NCBI GenBank assembly: GCA_029007015.1
Contig: JAQXHB010000055.1
Coordinates: 1 to 6,142 of the forward strand
DNA length: 6,142 bases
From: Bacillota bacterium
GTDB lineage: Bacteria > Bacillota > Clostridia > Oscillospirales > Acutalibacteraceae
Reading direction: 5' to 3'
Shown piece after piece: positions 1-5,900 of the stretch. Below the pieces are notes generated by a model. It was given only the letters and a program-made list of their open reading frames with translations, searched no databases and was not told the DNA's origin. A program made the position numbers and the translations under genes. Positions within the stretch are counted from its first letter, which is position 1. Each line of letters opens with the position of its first letter.

Positions 1-10
1 ACCGTAATAT

Positions 11-85
<75 letters not shown>

Positions 86-86
<1 letters not shown>

Positions 87-135
87 AAAAGCACAACATC
101 CGAACTCGGTGAAGGGTTCGGATGTTGTGCTTTTT
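86..135. terminator. Bidirectional intrinsic terminator between tRNA-Ala and rrf2
   Basis: Positions 86-105 and 116-135 form a perfect 20-bp inverted repeat around a 10-nt loop (106-115). Five A start the left arm and five T end the right arm, so RNA from either strand ends in a hairpin followed by U. It ends the tRNA transcript on the + strand and can end the rrf2 transcript, whose stop codon is at 192-194, on the minus strand. The left arm begins at the last A of the tRNA's CCA, so there is no spacer between gene and terminator. Confidence 0.93.
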
Positions 136-191
136 GTTACACTAAAGAAAATTATTTACTCATATATTGGCCTCTCGCCGCGCGTCGGCTC

Positions 192-590
192 TTAAAGCAA
201 GTCGGCCAAAGTGACGCTGTCGAGGTAATTGGCGATGATAGCGTCCAACTTCTCCCACATGGGGAGTGTTTTGCAATTACTCGCACGGTGGCACTTGCTC
301 GGCCCGCAGTCAAGGCACGACACCGGCGCCAATGTGCCCTCTGTCAGCCGCAGTATCTCCCCCACTGTGTATTCATCGGGTGCGCGATTAAGCCGATATC
401 CCCCGCCCTTGCCGCGAAGTCCCTCAACCATGCCTGCCTTTGACAAAGTCGATATAATGCTCTCAAGATACTTTTCGGATATCTCCTGCTCATCGGCAAT
501 GGTGCCGAGGGCAATATACTTTTCATCATCGACCTTTGCCAGTTCGAGCATAACTCTGAGCGCATAACGCCCCTTTGATGACACAAGCAT
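192..590 (-). CDS. Rrf2 family transcriptional regulator with IscR-like cysteine cluster
   Basis: A 132-residue protein, a usual length for the Rrf2 family of small dimeric winged-helix DNA-binding proteins. Family marks are the N-terminus MLVSSKGRYALRVMLELA, a helix-turn-helix at about residues 27-52 (IALGTIADEQEISEKYLESI), the wing with GLRGKGGGYRL at 57-67, and the TVGEILRLTEG segment at 75-85. Cys92, Cys95, Cys100 and Cys106 lie in the loop that holds the Fe-S cluster in IscR-type members; CymR-type members lack it. It probably senses Fe-S or redox state, but which cluster, and whether one binds, cannot be read from sequence. The ATG at 588-590 is preceded at 7 nt by GAGGTG. It starts 73 nt after metH ends and has its own promoter. 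Since no convincing terminator follows metH, read-through from the methionine operon is also possible. The regulon is unknown; iscR and cymR are both too specific as names. Confidence 0.9.
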   Translation of the reverse strand: MLVSSKGRYALRVMLELAKVDDEKYIALGTIADEQEISEKYLESIISTLSKAGMVEGLRGKGGGYRLNRAPDEYTVGEILRLTEGTLAPVSCLDCGPSKCHRASNCKTLPMWEKLDAIIANYLDSVTLADLL

Positions 591-597
591 TACTACA

Positions 598-604
598 CAC
601 CTCT
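598..604 (-). promoter_or_regulatory. Ribosome binding site of the Rrf2 gene
   Basis: On the minus strand the sequence reads AGAGGTG, 7 nt before the ATG at 588-590. It supports that start, which also gives the canonical Rrf2 N-terminus. Confidence 0.75.
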
Positions 605-614
605 TTCATATAAA

Positions 615-639
615 CATATATTACCACAGGGTATATATG
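615..639. promoter_or_regulatory. Imperfect palindrome over the rrf2 promoter, probable operator
   Basis: A 25-bp imperfect palindrome centred on base 627: the arms CATATAT (615-621) and ATATATG (633-639) match perfectly, as does the inner CC/GG pair (624-625 with 629-630), giving 9 of 12 matching pairs. It covers the -10 and nearly all of the spacer. Rrf2 proteins bind palindromes of about this size as dimers and often repress their own gene, so autoregulation is the natural reading. That this protein binds here is inference, and AT-rich palindromes can arise by chance. Confidence 0.5.
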
Positions 640-646
640 AAATCAA
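618..646 (-). promoter_or_regulatory. Sigma-A type promoter of the Rrf2 gene
   Basis: Read on the minus strand, the -35 is TTGATT (641-646) and the -10 is TAATAT (618-623), separated by exactly 17 nt. TGTG plus one base sits directly before the -10, matching the TRTGn extended -10 of Gram-positive bacteria. Transcription would start near 611, giving a leader of about 20 nt that includes the ribosome binding site. The promoter lies wholly between the metH stop and the rrf2 start. Confidence 0.75.
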
Positions 647-663
647 GCAATTTTTGCGGTAAA

Positions 664-3069
664 TTATATGTGCGATGAGTGCAACTGCTCTGCGTATCTG
701 ACCGTCTCCATGGCATCTTTAGCGTACTTGTCGGCGCCGATCATGTCGGCGTACTTCTGTGTCAGCACAGCGCCGCCGACCACCACACGGCAGTTTGGCA
801 CGCGCTCGCGAAGCAGTTTGATGGTGTTCTCCATAGACTCAAGAGAGGTGGTCATAAGTCCGCTCAAGCCGACCAGCGGAGCACTCTCGCTTTCTGCTGT
901 TGAGACGATTATTTCGGGGTCGACATCTTTGCCGAGGTCGATAACCTCGTAATCATAGTTTTCAAGCAGCACTTTGACAATGTTTTTTCCGATATCGTGT
1001 ATGTCGCCCTTTACAGTCGCCAAAACAATCTTAAACTTTCTCTCCCGTGCGGTTCCTGAGGTCAGAAAACTCTCTTTAACCTTGTCAAAAGCCGATTGTG
1101 CCGCCTCTGCACTCATCAGCAACTGCGGCAAAAATGCCTTCTTCTGCTCAAAGGCGATGCCGATTTCATCGAGTGCCGGTATGATGAAATTATTGATTAC
1201 TTCGAGCGGTTGAGTATCGGTAAGCAATGCTCCTGCTGAGGCAGATGCAACCTCTCTCAGTCCGCGAACAATGGCCTGATGAAGGGCCGTGCCGTTATCG
1301 GCGGACACTTCGGTCGGCTTTATGTCGGCAGACGGCTCATGCTCGGTAGCATACTTAATGTAATCCATGCAGTTACCGTCCAAACCGACCAAAACGCAGT
1401 ATGCGTGGTAGGCGTCCATCATCTCGCGCGAGCGCGGATTGACTATTGCCGCCTTTAATCCGCAGTTCATGGCCATGGTAAAGAAGGTGGAATTAACAAT
1501 CATGCGGGACGGCAGACCGTAAGAAATATTGGAAACTCCGAGGCTGGTATTTATCCCCGCCGCGCTCAGCCGTTTAATGCACTCAAGTGTAACGCCGGCC
1601 GATGCAGTATCGGTCGACACGGTCATTGCAAGCGGGTCAACGATGATATCGCGTCTGTCAATGCCGTATTTTTTTGCCTCGGCAATTATTCTCTCGGCAA
1701 TCGCAACGCGCCCGTCAGCGTCGTCCGGTATGCCGTTTTCATCCAGCGTCAGCGCGATTATCGCGCCGCCGTACTTCTTTGCAATCGGGAACACGGCGTC
1801 CATCGACGACTGTTTGCCGTCGACCGAATTGATGAGCGGTTTGCCGTTGTACGCCCTAACAGCCTGCTCCATGGCGCATTTATTTGATGTATCAATTTGC
1901 AGAGGCAGACTCGTGACCGCCTGCAACTCCCTCACGGCGCGCAGCAAGAAGTCGGCCTCGTCAATTTCGGGGAGGCCTACATTGACATCCAACACTTCGG
2001 CTCCCGCATCCTGCTGAGTGACGCCTTCATTGAGAATGTACGCCATATTGTTGTCGCGCAAAGCCTGCTTAAACGCTGACTTTCCGGTTGGATTAATGCG
2101 CTCGCCGATGATAACCGGACGGCGGCCGAACTCAACGCACTGAGCGTACGACGATATTACCGTTCTGTTCTTATAAGACGGCAATGAAAATGATATGTTT
2201 TCGGTTGCTCGGCGCATCTCTCTGATGTGCTCCGGCGTAGTCCCGCAACAGCCGCCGAGTATGGTTGCCCCTTTTTGAGCAATTTGCGTCATTGTCTCGG
2301 CAAATTCGGCAGTTCCGCACTCAAATACCGTGCGGCCGTCAACAAGCGACGGCATGCCGGCATTGGGGTTAACAATGACAGGGGTCGACGAACAGCGCAG
2401 AATTTCCTCCACCACCGGCAACATCTTCTGCGGGCCGAGACTGCAGTTGATGCCGAGCGCATCGACTCCTAATCCCTCCAGCATGGCGACCATGGCGGCC
2501 GGCGTAGCACCGGTAACCAGTTTGCCCGACTCATCATAGGCGTTGGTAACAAAAATCGGCAAATTGCTGTTCTCCTTTGCCGCCAGCACTGCCGCCTTTG
2601 TTTCGTAACTGTCGTTCATTGTCTCGATGAGTATCAGATCGGCACCGTATTTGACGCCGAGACGCACAGTTTGAGCAAATATTTCGACAGCCTCTTCAAA
2701 GTCGAGGTCGCCAAACGGCTTTAACAGCCGACCGGTCGGGCCGATATCGAGAGCGACAAATCGCTCTGACCCGTCACCCAGCCGAGCAATGGCACTGCGG
2801 GCATTTTGAATGGCCGCGGCAATGACCTTTTCCAGCGAAAAATCGCCGTCACCGCTGTATTTAATGCTGTTAGCGCCGAATGTGTTGGCCGATATGATAT
2901 CACTGCCGGCCGCAAGGTAATCGTAGTGCAGGTTTGTGACAGTATCGGCATGGGTTATATTCCACACTTCGGTCAACTCGCCGGCGGCCAGCCCATACTG
3001 CTGGAGCATGGTGCCGTATCCGCCGTCAAAATATACCCGTCCTGTTTTAATTTTTTTCAATATATCCAC
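664..3069 (-). CDS. metH: Cobalamin-dependent methionine synthase, short form lacking the activation domain
   Basis: Transfers the methyl group of 5-methyltetrahydrofolate to homocysteine through cobalamin, giving methionine and THF in the cytosol. With the GTG start at 3067-3069 it has 801 residues. The homocysteine-binding barrel (about 1-300) has the zinc ligands Cys209 (GINCS) and Cys274-Cys275 (GGCCGT). The pterin-binding barrel (about 317-560) opens with IGERINPTG and has DVNVG at 361-365. The helical cap (about 590-675) includes FLPQLLMSAEAA. The Rossmann B12 domain (about 678-800) has GDIHDIG with the cobalt ligand His691, then SGL at 736-738 and GG at 765-766. E. coli MetH has about 1230 residues because it also carries the AdoMet-dependent activation domain. 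Here the protein stops after the B12 domain and the missing part is the preceding gene. The GTG start is chosen because AGGAG lies 8 nt upstream and the first residues, DILKKIKTGRVYFDGG, suit the family; the start at 3132 would overlap the neighbour by 59 nt. Confidence 0.96.
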   Translation of the reverse strand: MDILKKIKTGRVYFDGGYGTMLQQYGLAAGELTEVWNITHADTVTNLHYDYLAAGSDIISANTFGANSIKYSGDGDFSLEKVIAAAIQNARSAIARLGDGSERFVALDIGPTGRLLKPFGDLDFEEAVEIFAQTVRLGVKYGADLILIETMNDSYETKAAVLAAKENSNLPIFVTNAYDESGKLVTGATPAAMVAMLEGLGVDALGINCSLGPQKMLPVVEEILRCSSTPVIVNPNAGMPSLVDGRTVFECGTAEFAETMTQIAQKGATILGGCCGTTPEHIREMRRATENISFSLPSYKNRTVISSYAQCVEFGRRPVIIGERINPTGKSAFKQALRDNNMAYILNEGVTQQDAGAEVLDVNVGLPEIDEADFLLRAVRELQAVTSLPLQIDTSNKCAMEQAVRAYNGKPLINSVDGKQSSMDAVFPIAKKYGGAIIALTLDENGIPDDADGRVAIAERIIAEAKKYGIDRRDIIVDPLAMTVSTDTASAGVTLECIKRLSAAGINTSLGVSNISYGLPSRMIVNSTFFTMAMNCGLKAAIVNPRSREMMDAYHAYCVLVGLDGNCMDYIKYATEHEPSADIKPTEVSADNGTALHQAIVRGLREVASASAGALLTDTQPLEVINNFIIPALDEIGIAFEQKKAFLPQLLMSAEAAQSAFDKVKESFLTSGTARERKFKIVLATVKGDIHDIGKNIVKVLLENYDYEVIDLGKDVDPEIIVSTAESESAPLVGLSGLMTTSLESMENTIKLLRERVPNCRVVVGGAVLTQKYADMIGADKYAKDAMETVRYAEQLHSSHI

Positions 3070-3073
3070 AGTT

Positions 3074-3739
3074 TTATCTCCTAAATTCGCACTCGGTGTT
3101 ATCGCACATTTCGCATGAGTTGTCGCACTCAATGCCCTTTGACGCGCCTATACCCACAATAGCCGAAACCGACTTGCTCGGCAACATCAGCAAATTCTCG
3201 GTTAGGGTGACACCGATTTTACGGCGGCAGTCAAGCAGCGCAAAAATATCGTTTTGCACCGCAAGAGGCACATCGCCGTAGCCGGGGCTGAAGCGCGGGC
3301 GCAGATGTTTATCGCTGTATTGCTCAGCCAAAATTCGGCATATCTCGTCGCACCACGCCTCTATTGCGGCGGCGCCGGCGGCTTGAGCCACAACGGCATG
3401 AGACGGCGACAGCAGCGAATAACGGCTGATAATTCTATCCACCTGAAAGCCGACAGTCGCGGTGAAAATCACCGCCGACTGACAGCCGTTTAAATTTCTT
3501 TTAAGCGCCTTTGATGTCACCGTAATCGGCCCGACCGATACGGTGTCGCCGCTGACGGTGACCGAAAAACAGTCATAGCACGCCTTGCAATCAATGGCGG
3601 TGGCGACCTCGTCAGTGCACCGTTCTATCAAGGCCGCGTCGTTTTCCTTAGGACTTGCACCGCCGTAACCGAGATAGCGAAGTATCTCTTTGCGGTCAAG
3701 CAAAATGCGCCTATTATTAGGGCTGATGACGCTTACCAT
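3074..3739 (-). CDS. Stand-alone methionine synthase activation-domain protein with C-terminal cysteine cluster
   Basis: A 221-residue protein resembling the C-terminal AdoMet-binding activation domain of MetH. The clearest part is residues 146-198: LRPRFSPGYGDVPLAVQ, then KIGVTLTENLLMLPSKSVSAIVGIG, which lines up with the RPxxGYP...LTES...P..SVSG region of E. coli MetH. The N-terminal half has the pattern CQSAVIFTATVGFQVD (86-101), typical of the stand-alone family found beside short MetH proteins, as in Thermotoga maritima. Its likely job is to bind AdoMet and help restore methylcobalamin when the MetH cofactor is oxidised to cob(II)alamin. The last 20 residues carry Cys205, Cys209, Cys212 and Cys217 (Cx3Cx2Cx4C), absent from the E. 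coli domain, possibly a metal or Fe-S site. The ATG at 3737-3739 has GAGGAA 8 nt upstream, lies 1 nt after the metF stop, and the gene ends 4 nt before metH. The family call is firm; the role of the tail is open. Confidence 0.9.
   Translation of the reverse strand: MVSVISPNNRRILLDRKEILRYLGYGGASPKENDAALIERCTDEVATAIDCKACYDCFSVTVSGDTVSVGPITVTSKALKRNLNGCQSAVIFTATVGFQVDRIISRYSLLSPSHAVVAQAAGAAAIEAWCDEICRILAEQYSDKHLRPRFSPGYGDVPLAVQNDIFALLDCRRKIGVTLTENLLMLPSKSVSAIVGIGASKGIECDNSCEMCDNTECEFRR
3077..3082 (-). promoter_or_regulatory. Ribosome binding site that fixes the metH GTG start
   Basis: AGGAGA on the minus strand forms the last codons of the activation-protein gene, just before its TAA at 3074-3076. 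The GTG of metH follows at 3067-3069, 8 nt after AGGAG. The site lies inside the upstream coding region, so translation of the two genes is probably coupled. Confidence 0.8.
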
Positions 3740-3740
3740 C

Positions 3741-4625
3741 TTATCGGTTCCTCGGTATTATTTCGGACAAATTGTTCAAAATAGCCTCGGCCACATCGGG
3801 TTTATTCATTGAATAAACATGTATCGCGTTTACACCGTTTGCAAGCAGGTCAATTATCTGGTCGGTTGCATAAGCAATGCCGGCCTGCTTCATTGCGGCA
3901 GGATTACTGCCAAAGCGGTCGACCAACGCCTTGAACCGCTGCGGCATATGCGAGCCGGACAGTTTGATGGCTCTGTTTACCTGATTGCCGTTGGTTATGG
4001 GCATTATTCCCGCAACGATGGGCACGGTGATGCCGGCTTCGCGTATTTTGTAAAGAAAGTTATACAGCAGATTGTTGTCAAAGAACATCTGTGTGGTCAA
4101 AAAATCACATCCGGCGTCGACCTTTTCCTTCAAATGCAGTATATCATCCTTTTGATTGGCGCTTTCGGGATGAACCTCAGGATAGCAGGCACCGCCGATA
4201 CAAAAATCGCCGCCGCTCATCTTCAGTTCACGCACCAGTTCGACTGCGTGCTGATACGGCCAACCGGTGCGGTCGCTATCGGCCAATTCGGGCGGGATAT
4301 CGCCGCGCAAGGCCATGACATTATGTATGCCGCACGCCTTCATTTCCGATATTTGAGCCGAGACCATGTCGCCCGTCGACGAAGCACAAGTAAGGTGCGC
4401 CAAAGTAGGCACACCGTACTTGCTCTCGATATTCTTTGCAATGTCAAGGGTATAGCGGCTGGTGCCGCCGCCGGCGCCGTATGTTACGCTCATAAAATGA
4501 GGCCTTAGCGCCGCAATTTGCTCAGCGACATCTCGCACACTTTCGTAACTGTCGCTCGTCTTTGGCGGAAACACCTCAAACGACAGCATGGGTTGTCCCT
4601 TTGCAAACAACTCGGTCAGTTTCAT
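3741..4625 (-). CDS. metF: 5,10-methylenetetrahydrofolate reductase
   Basis: Reduces 5,10-methylene-THF to 5-methyl-THF with FAD, supplying the methyl donor for the MetH encoded downstream. It has 294 residues, close to E. coli MetF (296), as a single TIM barrel with no added regulatory domain. Visible motifs are SFEVFPPK (15-22) with the catalytic Glu17, VTYGAGGG (47-54), HLTC (77-80), ALRGDIP (105-111) with Asp109 near the flavin, GGACYPEVHPE (144-154), TTQMFFDN (177-184) with the folate-contacting Gln179, AGIMPI (205-210), and IHVYSMN near the C-terminus. The ATG at 4623-4625 has GGGAG 8 nt upstream. The gene begins 26 nt after ilvE ends and stops 1 nt before the activation-protein gene, so it is the second gene of a four-gene operon. 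The electron donor, NAD(P)H or a partner flavoprotein as in some acetogens, cannot be told from this sequence. Confidence 0.96.
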   Translation of the reverse strand: MKLTELFAKGQPMLSFEVFPPKTSDSYESVRDVAEQIAALRPHFMSVTYGAGGGTSRYTLDIAKNIESKYGVPTLAHLTCASSTGDMVSAQISEMKACGIHNVMALRGDIPPELADSDRTGWPYQHAVELVRELKMSGGDFCIGGACYPEVHPESANQKDDILHLKEKVDAGCDFLTTQMFFDNNLLYNFLYKIREAGITVPIVAGIMPITNGNQVNRAIKLSGSHMPQRFKALVDRFGSNPAAMKQAGIAYATDQIIDLLANGVNAIHVYSMNKPDVAEAILNNLSEIIPRNR

Positions 4626-4651
4626 TTAATTTGCTCCCATTGAATCAATAA

Positions 4652-5713
4652 TTACAGTTTGCATGTCCAGCCGTAGGTGTCCTCAAGATTGCCCCACTGT
4701 ATTCCGGTCAGAGTATCGTAGAGGTGCTGTGTTACCTGGCCGATCTTGCCGCCGTTGATGGTGTATTTCTTATCCTTGTAGCAAAGTTCACCAATCGGTG
4801 ACACGACGGCCGCTGTTCCGCAGCCCCATGCTTCTTCCAATTTGCCCGTCTCAAGAGCGTCAATGAGTTCATCAACACTAATAAGCCGCTCGCTGACCTT
4901 GTACCCCTCATTGCTGAGCAGTTCAATGCACGATTTTCTGGTGATGCCGGGCAGAATGGAGCCAACCAGTTTAGGTGTGACAATTTCGCCGTCAATCTTG
5001 AACATAACATTCATCGCGCCGACTTCCTCAATGTACTTGCGCTCAACGCCGTCAAGCCACAGCACCTGAGAATATCCCTTTTGCTCGGCGCGCTCGCCGG
5101 CGCGTGTGCTGGCCGCGTAGTTACCGCCGCACTTGGCCTCGCCCGTACCGCCTCTGACCGCTCTGACATCGTCCGACTCAATCATTATCTTGACAGGGTT
5201 GATGCCCTCTTTGTAGTAACTGCCGACCGGTGATGTGATTATCATAAATGTTGCGTTCTTTACCGAGTGAACACCCAGTGACTCATCGTTGCCGAACATG
5301 AAAGGGCGAATATAAAGCGATGTGCCGGGTGCCGACGGAGTCCAATCCTGCTCAAAGCCGATAAACTTTTTGAGAATATCCATGAAGTCATCCTCAGGAA
5401 TCTGCGGCAGACACATTCTCTCGGCCGATCGGTTCATGCGGCGTATGTTCTCAATCGGGCGGAACAGTTGAACGCTGCCGTCCTCTTTGCGGTATGCCTT
5501 AAGTCCCTCAAAAATCTCGGCGCCGTAGTGCAGAACGGTTGACGCGGGGTGAAGGGATATTTTACCGAAGGGTACTATGCGTGCGTCGTGCCATCCCTTG
5601 TCGACCGAGTAGTCCATGATAAACATATGGTCGGTAAACACCTTACCGAAGCCGAGGGTGCTGCTGTCCGGCTTCTGTGCCGGTGTGGCAGTTTTTGTGA
5701 TTGAAATTTCCAT
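4652..5713 (-). CDS. ilvE: Branched-chain amino acid aminotransferase (class IV, PLP-dependent)
   Basis: Interconverts Leu, Ile and Val with their 2-keto acids, using glutamate and 2-oxoglutarate. With the ATG at 5711-5713 it has 353 residues, which fits the longer BCAT subfamily (Bacillus YbgE/YwaA and mitochondrial BCAT) rather than the roughly 309-residue E. coli type. Motifs in order: LHYGAEIFEGLKAYR (61-75), RPIENIRRMNRSAERM (85-100), YIRPFMFG (134-141), the PLP lysine Lys194 in GGTGEAKCGGNYAAS, YIEEVGAMN (227-235) with the Glu that contacts the pyridine nitrogen, LPGITR (254-259), and GCGTAA (297-302), which binds the cofactor phosphate. AGGCGG lies 7 nt upstream of the ATG. A GTG at 5750-5752 would add 13 residues but lacks such a site and falls inside a probable leader structure. 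It is the first gene of the operon and its own promoter is visible. Enzymes of this subfamily can also transaminate ketomethiobutyrate to methionine, a possible reason for the company it keeps. Confidence 0.95.
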   Translation of the reverse strand: MEISITKTATPAQKPDSSTLGFGKVFTDHMFIMDYSVDKGWHDARIVPFGKISLHPASTVLHYGAEIFEGLKAYRKEDGSVQLFRPIENIRRMNRSAERMCLPQIPEDDFMDILKKFIGFEQDWTPSAPGTSLYIRPFMFGNDESLGVHSVKNATFMIITSPVGSYYKEGINPVKIMIESDDVRAVRGGTGEAKCGGNYAASTRAGERAEQKGYSQVLWLDGVERKYIEEVGAMNVMFKIDGEIVTPKLVGSILPGITRKSCIELLSNEGYKVSERLISVDELIDALETGKLEEAWGCGTAAVVSPIGELCYKDKKYTINGGKIGQVTQHLYDTLTGIQWGNLEDTYGWTCKL

Positions 5714-5853
5714 CTTACTTCCGCCTTTCTGAGTTATCGGGCTGATTGGCACGGCCCGGTAAAATATTATTCAGCCCGTGCGGACTTTAAATTCCCGTGC
5801 GGACATTTAAAACATATCGGCATACTTCGGCAATTGCCGCCGCCAGATGCTTT
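5714..5853 (-). promoter_or_regulatory. Leader of the ilvE-metF-metH operon, with possible alternative structures
   Basis: About 140 nt lie between the predicted transcription start (near 5853) and the ilvE ATG. In the RNA, GGGCTGA (5777-5771) can pair perfectly with TCAGCCC (5745-5739) around a 25-nt loop. CCGTGC inside that loop (5754-5749) can pair with GCACGG in either copy of a tandem repeat (5781-5776 or 5800-5795). The first choice shares two bases with the larger stem and competes with it; the second gives a pseudoknot layout. A small palindrome CGGCAATTGCCG is at 5828-5839. There is no U-tract after the stems, so this is not a textbook attenuator, and I see no SAM-I, cobalamin or T-box consensus. 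A regulatory role is inference. Confidence 0.35.
5775..5812. repeat. Two tandem copies of a 19-nt repeat in the ilvE leader
   Basis: On the + strand, CCCGTGCGGACTTTAAATT (5775-5793) is followed at once by CCCGTGCGGACATTTAAAA (5794-5812). The first 11 bases are identical and the AT-rich remainder matches after a one-base shift. The unit is not a multiple of three and lies outside any convincing gene. It could be a slippage product, or a pair of protein- or RNA-pairing sites. Confidence 0.8.
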
Positions 5854-5859
5854 TCTAAT

Positions 5860-5888
5860 ATTATATCACAGTTTTTTTGATAAGTAAA
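5860..5888 (-). promoter_or_regulatory. Sigma-A type promoter of the ilvE-metF-metH operon
   Basis: Read on the minus strand, the -35 is TTTACT (5883-5888), followed by a 17-nt spacer with an A-tract, and a consensus -10 TATAAT (5860-5865). TGTGA directly before the -10 gives the TRTGn extended motif, which the rrf2 promoter also has. The start is expected near 5853. The -35 lies only 12 nt after the stop codon of the histidinol-phosphatase gene, and no terminator separates them, so the upstream transcript may also read into ilvE. Confidence 0.8.
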
Positions 5889-5900
5889 TACAGAGCGGTG

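Noticed and set aside
5..10. TAATAT as the -10 box of the tRNA gene
   Set aside because: It abuts the first base of the mature tRNA, leaving no room for a start site, and no -35 can be seen inside the window.
647..657. Terminator after metH formed by GCAA/TTGC
   Set aside because: The stem is only 4 bp with a 3-nt loop and no run of U follows, too weak to call.
664..3132. Longer metH with a start at 3132 (822 residues)
   Set aside because: It would overlap the activation-protein gene by 59 nt and add 21 residues with no family likeness. GTG at 3067-3069 has AGGAG at 8 nt and gives the expected N-terminus.
3819..4508. 229-codon + strand reading frame antisense to metF
   Set aside because: It lies wholly within a well-supported gene, has no recognisable domain, and fits the shadow frames common opposite GC-rich codons.
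4652..5752. ilvE starting from GTG at 5750-5752
   Set aside because: No ribosome binding site precedes it and it lies in the leader stem-loop. ATG at 5711-5713 has AGGCGG at 7 nt.
5714..5853. SAM-I, cobalamin or T-box riboswitch in the ilvE leader
   Set aside because: None of their conserved sequences is visible: no S-box opening, no B12 box, no GGTGGnACCGCG, and the leader is too short for a cobalamin riboswitch or T-box.
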